Positions 35,130 through 36,936 of a DNA stretch of 36,936 bases are shown here, one piece after another. Position 1 is the first letter of the stretch, and each line of letters starts with the position of its first letter. Both the position numbers and the translations under genes were made by a program. A model generated the notes under the pieces. The model saw only the letters and a program-made list of their open reading frames with translations. It had not been told where the DNA came from and did not search any database. This DNA is from an uncultured Mycolicibacterium sp. (GTDB lineage Bacteria; Actinomycetota; Actinomycetes; Mycobacteriales; Mycobacteriaceae), in NCBI RefSeq assembly GCF_937941905.1, contig NZ_CALDGS010000101.1:1-36936 (forward strand). The letters run 5' to 3'.

Positions 35130-36284
35130 TCACAATCCCAGGATGGTCGAGGCGATGATGTTGCGCTGGATCTCGTTGCTGCCGCCGTAGATCGAGGTCT
35201 TGCGCCAGTTCAGGTAGTGCGGGGCGGCGTACTGCGCCCACTCCGGGGTTACGATCGCGTCCCCGGCGCCGAACGGCAGTGCCTCGGGGCCGGCGACCTC
35301 GACGAGCAGCTCGGTCACCGCCTGCTGCAGCTGGCTGCCGCGCAGTTTGAGGATCGACGAGGCCGGGTTGGGCTTGCCCTCGGCCTCCGCGCCGGTGACC
35401 CGCAGCTGGGTCAGCTCCAGCGCGAGCAGCTCGTTCTCCAGTTCGGCGATGCGGGCGGCGAACAGCGGGTCGTCGAGCAGCGCGCCGGCGCGCTGCTTGA
35501 CCTCCGCCAGCCACACCTTGGTGGTGCCCACCCGGGCGATGCCGGTGCGCTCGTTGGACAGCAGGAACTTCGCGTAGCTCCAGCCCTGGTTCTCCTCGCC
35601 GACGAGCTGGTCGGCGGGCACCCGGACGTCCTCGAAGAACACCTCGTTGACCTCGTGGCTGCCGTCGATCAGCTTGATCGGACGCAGCGTGATGCCCGGG
35701 GTGGACATCTCCACCAGGATGAACGAGATGCCGGCCTGTTTCTTCGGGGCGTTCGGGTCGGTGCGGGCCAGCACAAAGATCCAGTCGGCGTACTGGCCGA
35801 GCGTGGTCCAGGTCTTCTGGCCGTTGATGACGTAGCTGTCACCGTCGCGCACCGCGGTGGTGCGCAGCGACGCCAGGTCCGAGCCCGCCTCCGGCTCGGA
35901 GAAGCCCTGGCACCACCAGATGTCCAGGTTCGCCGTCGGCGGCAGGAAGCGCTGCTTGAGCTCCTGGGACCCGAACCGGGCGATCACCGGGCCGACCATG
36001 GTGGCGTTGAACGCCAGCGGCTCGGGCACACAGGCCTGCTGCAGCTCGTCGTGCCAGATCTGGCGCTGCACCGGCGTCCAGTCCCGGCCACCCCATTCCA
36101 CCGGCCAGTTCGGTACGGCCAGGCCGTGCTGGTTGAGGATGCGCTGGGTGGTGACCACGTCGTCGGGCATCCGCAGCCGGCCCTCCCGGCACCGCTCCCG
36201 GATGTCCGCGGGGATCTGGGTGGTGAAGAACTCGCGCAACTCGGCGCGGAACGCGGCTTCGTCGTCGCTCAGGGCCAGTTTCAC
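35130..36284 (-). CDS. Acyl-CoA dehydrogenase, catalytic-type subunit
   Basis: A 384-residue FadE protein. Typical blocks are WPVEWGGRDWTPVQRQIWHD, WWCQGFSEPEAGSDLASLRT, INGQKTWTTLGQYADWIF and the C-terminal IYGGSNEIQRNIIASTILGL, where Gly replaces the medium-chain catalytic Glu. The helix G segment LLSNERTGIAR has a Glu that could be the base, as in the LCAD/FadE-type enzymes. GTG 36284 is preferred to GTG 36293 because GAGG lies eight bases upstream and the protein then begins VKLALSDDEAAF, the usual FadE start. It heads a two-gene unit with the next fadE. The 124-base upstream gap has a 12-bp palindrome (candidate TetR site). Confidence 0.9.
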   Translation of the reverse strand: MKLALSDDEAAFRAELREFFTTQIPADIRERCREGRLRMPDDVVTTQRILNQHGLAVPNWPVEWGGRDWTPVQRQIWHDELQQACVPEPLAFNATMVGPVIARFGSQELKQRFLPPTANLDIWWCQGFSEPEAGSDLASLRTTAVRDGDSYVINGQKTWTTLGQYADWIFVLARTDPNAPKKQAGISFILVEMSTPGITLRPIKLIDGSHEVNEVFFEDVRVPADQLVGEENQGWSYAKFLLSNERTGIARVGTTKVWLAEVKQRAGALLDDPLFAARIAELENELLALELTQLRVTGAEAEGKPNPASSILKLRGSQLQQAVTELLVEVAGPEALPFGAGDAIVTPEWAQYAAPHYLNWRKTSIYGGSNEIQRNIIASTILGL

Positions 36285-36339
36285 GGCGCACACCTCGGTT
36301 TCGGTTGGCTGGGTTCCGGCATTAGCAGTCTCGGCGATT

Positions 36340-36351
36340 CGGACATGTCCG
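36340..36351. promoter_or_regulatory. 12-bp palindrome, candidate TetR-type operator of the fadE pair
   Basis: CGGACATGTCCG is a perfect palindrome 55 bases upstream of the first fadE start, with GTAC-AGGA-GTAC directly beside it (36351-36362). The size and no-loop form suit a TetR-family repressor site. It does not match the KstR or KstR2 motifs as I remember them. No regulator gene is present in the window. Confidence 0.45.
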
Positions 36352-36408
36352 TACAGGAGTACCCGATCATCCGGTTGGTTTGTGCGATTTTTGTTGACGT
36401 GTGTCGAA

Positions 36409-36900
36409 TCAGTCCCGGGCGAACCGGCGCAGCGCCCGCCGGATCCGGGGCGAGACGTAGACCGAGACCGCCAGGTTGAACACGTCCTCGCGCAACCGGG
36501 TCAGCCGCAGCGACGCGATGCGCCACCGGCCGTCGACCCGGCGGTAGGTCTCGTGATAGTGCCCGTAGCCGCGCAGCGTGACGCCCGGGCCCAGTCGCAC
36601 CACGTCCTCCAACGCCCACACCCCGGTCGCGCTGTCGGGGGAGACGACCTCGATCTCCGGGGCGTGCACCTGGTGGGCGGTGACCCGGCCGGCGCCGGCG
36701 AGGTTGCGCCGGGTGAACGCGACGAACGCGTCGGCGCCGCGGACGACCCGGCCCCCGGCCGCGGCGGTGTCGCCGACGAAGTCGTCGGTGAACAGCTCGC
36801 GCCAGGCCGCCCAGTCCTTGGCGTCCAACAGCCGACAGTAGCGCGCCTTGAGCTGCTTGATCTCCTCGATGTCGGCCAGGGTCGCGGGATCGATGCGCAC
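36409..36900 (-). CDS. NTF2-like (SnoaL-type) family protein
   Basis: A 163-residue cone-shaped-fold protein (IEEIKQLKARYCRLLDAKDW, LFTDDFV, HQVHAPEIEV, GYGHYHETYRRVDGRWRIAS). This fold includes steroid isomerases, dehydratases and polyketide cyclases as well as non-catalytic members. The early DAKDW and the R-Y pair are typical of SnoaL-like DUF4440 proteins, so no specific reaction can be assigned. It lies upstream of the FadE pair with a 124-base gap that has its own palindrome, so co-transcription is uncertain. GTG 36900 begins six bases after the stop of the upstream proline-rich gene. Confidence 0.82.
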   Translation of the reverse strand: MRIDPATLADIEEIKQLKARYCRLLDAKDWAAWRELFTDDFVGDTAAAGGRVVRGADAFVAFTRRNLAGAGRVTAHQVHAPEIEVVSPDSATGVWALEDVVRLGPGVTLRGYGHYHETYRRVDGRWRIASLRLTRLREDVFNLAVSVYVSPRIRRALRRFARD

Positions 36901-36906
36901 CCCGGG

Positions 36907-36936
36907 TTACGGAGCGGGCACCGGCGGCGGGGGCGC
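36907..36936 (-). CDS. C-terminal end of a proline-rich protein (partial)
   Basis: The last ten codons, read on the minus strand, give APPPPVPAP and a TAA at 36907-36909. Such Pro/Ala tails are common in mycobacterial secreted or envelope proteins. The gene is cut by the window edge and nothing more can be said; it may share a transcript with the NTF2-like gene six bases on. Confidence 0.4.
   Translation of the reverse strand, partial: APPPPVPAP

Noticed and set aside
36281..36370. Short minus-strand frame (MIGYSCTDMSES...) ending on the first fadE start
   Set aside because: Although its stop overlaps the fadE GTG, there is no ribosome binding site or leaderless -10 before any of its ATGs, and it runs through the palindrome.

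Overview
The window is a high-GC (visibly about 70%) chromosomal segment from an actinobacterium of the family Mycobacteriaceae, most likely a rapid-growing Mycolicibacterium-type species. Gene order from position 141 to 16827 follows, from memory, the Mycobacterium tuberculosis Rv1691-Rv1701 and Rv1708-Rv1713 blocks: TPR protein, HAD phosphatase, small protein, tlyA, nadK, recN, steA, steB/mctB, pyrG, Nudix ADP-ribose pyrophosphatase, xerD, then parA-like, scpA, scpB, rluB-type pseudouridine synthase, cmk, der. MmpL, FadE, cutinase-like and 13E12/DUF222 proteins also point to mycobacteria. No single species can be fixed from the sequence alone.

Region 1 (1-11452) is a conserved housekeeping block on the + strand. 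It covers rRNA 2'-O-methylation, NADP synthesis, DNA repair, cell-separation control at the divisome, CTP synthesis and Xer recombination, with many stop/start overlaps. Region 2 (11453-16827) is a chromosome-organisation and RNA/GTPase operon. Its start has unusual control features: a 16-bp perfect palindrome over the -35 region, a -10 placed for a leaderless transcript, and a 15-codon leaderless micro-ORF whose stop overlaps the parA start.

Region 3 (16828-21035) is accessory. It has an intact DUF222-HNH (13E12 family) gene with a perfect mycobacterial LexA/SOS box across its -10 and start codon, a TSUP transporter, tRNA-Pro(GGG) with a terminator, a DUF3297 protein, and a RES/Xre-type toxin-antitoxin pair with a tandem 9-bp repeat upstream.

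Region 4 (21040-26424) is a five-gene minus-strand operon. A four-domain rhodanese with one cysteine, an SsuC-, SsuB- and SsuA-like importer, and an SfnB/DszC-like flavin monooxygenase look like an organosulfur acquisition system. Region 5 (26649-30285) has a membrane acyltransferase overlapping tex, which seems to have its own leaderless promoter. Region 6 (30307-36936) has an MmpL transporter without MmpS, a secreted cutinase-like hydrolase, a two-subunit FadE pair behind a 12-bp palindrome, an NTF2-like protein, and the C-terminal end of a proline-rich protein cut by the window edge.

The candidates most worth follow-up are the leaderless micro-ORF and palindrome at parA-scpAB, the SOS-boxed DUF222-HNH gene, the rhodanese/SfnB sulfur operon and the RES toxin-antitoxin operon. 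No gap between genes exceeds about 300 bases. No CRISPR array, insertion sequence or prophage was seen.
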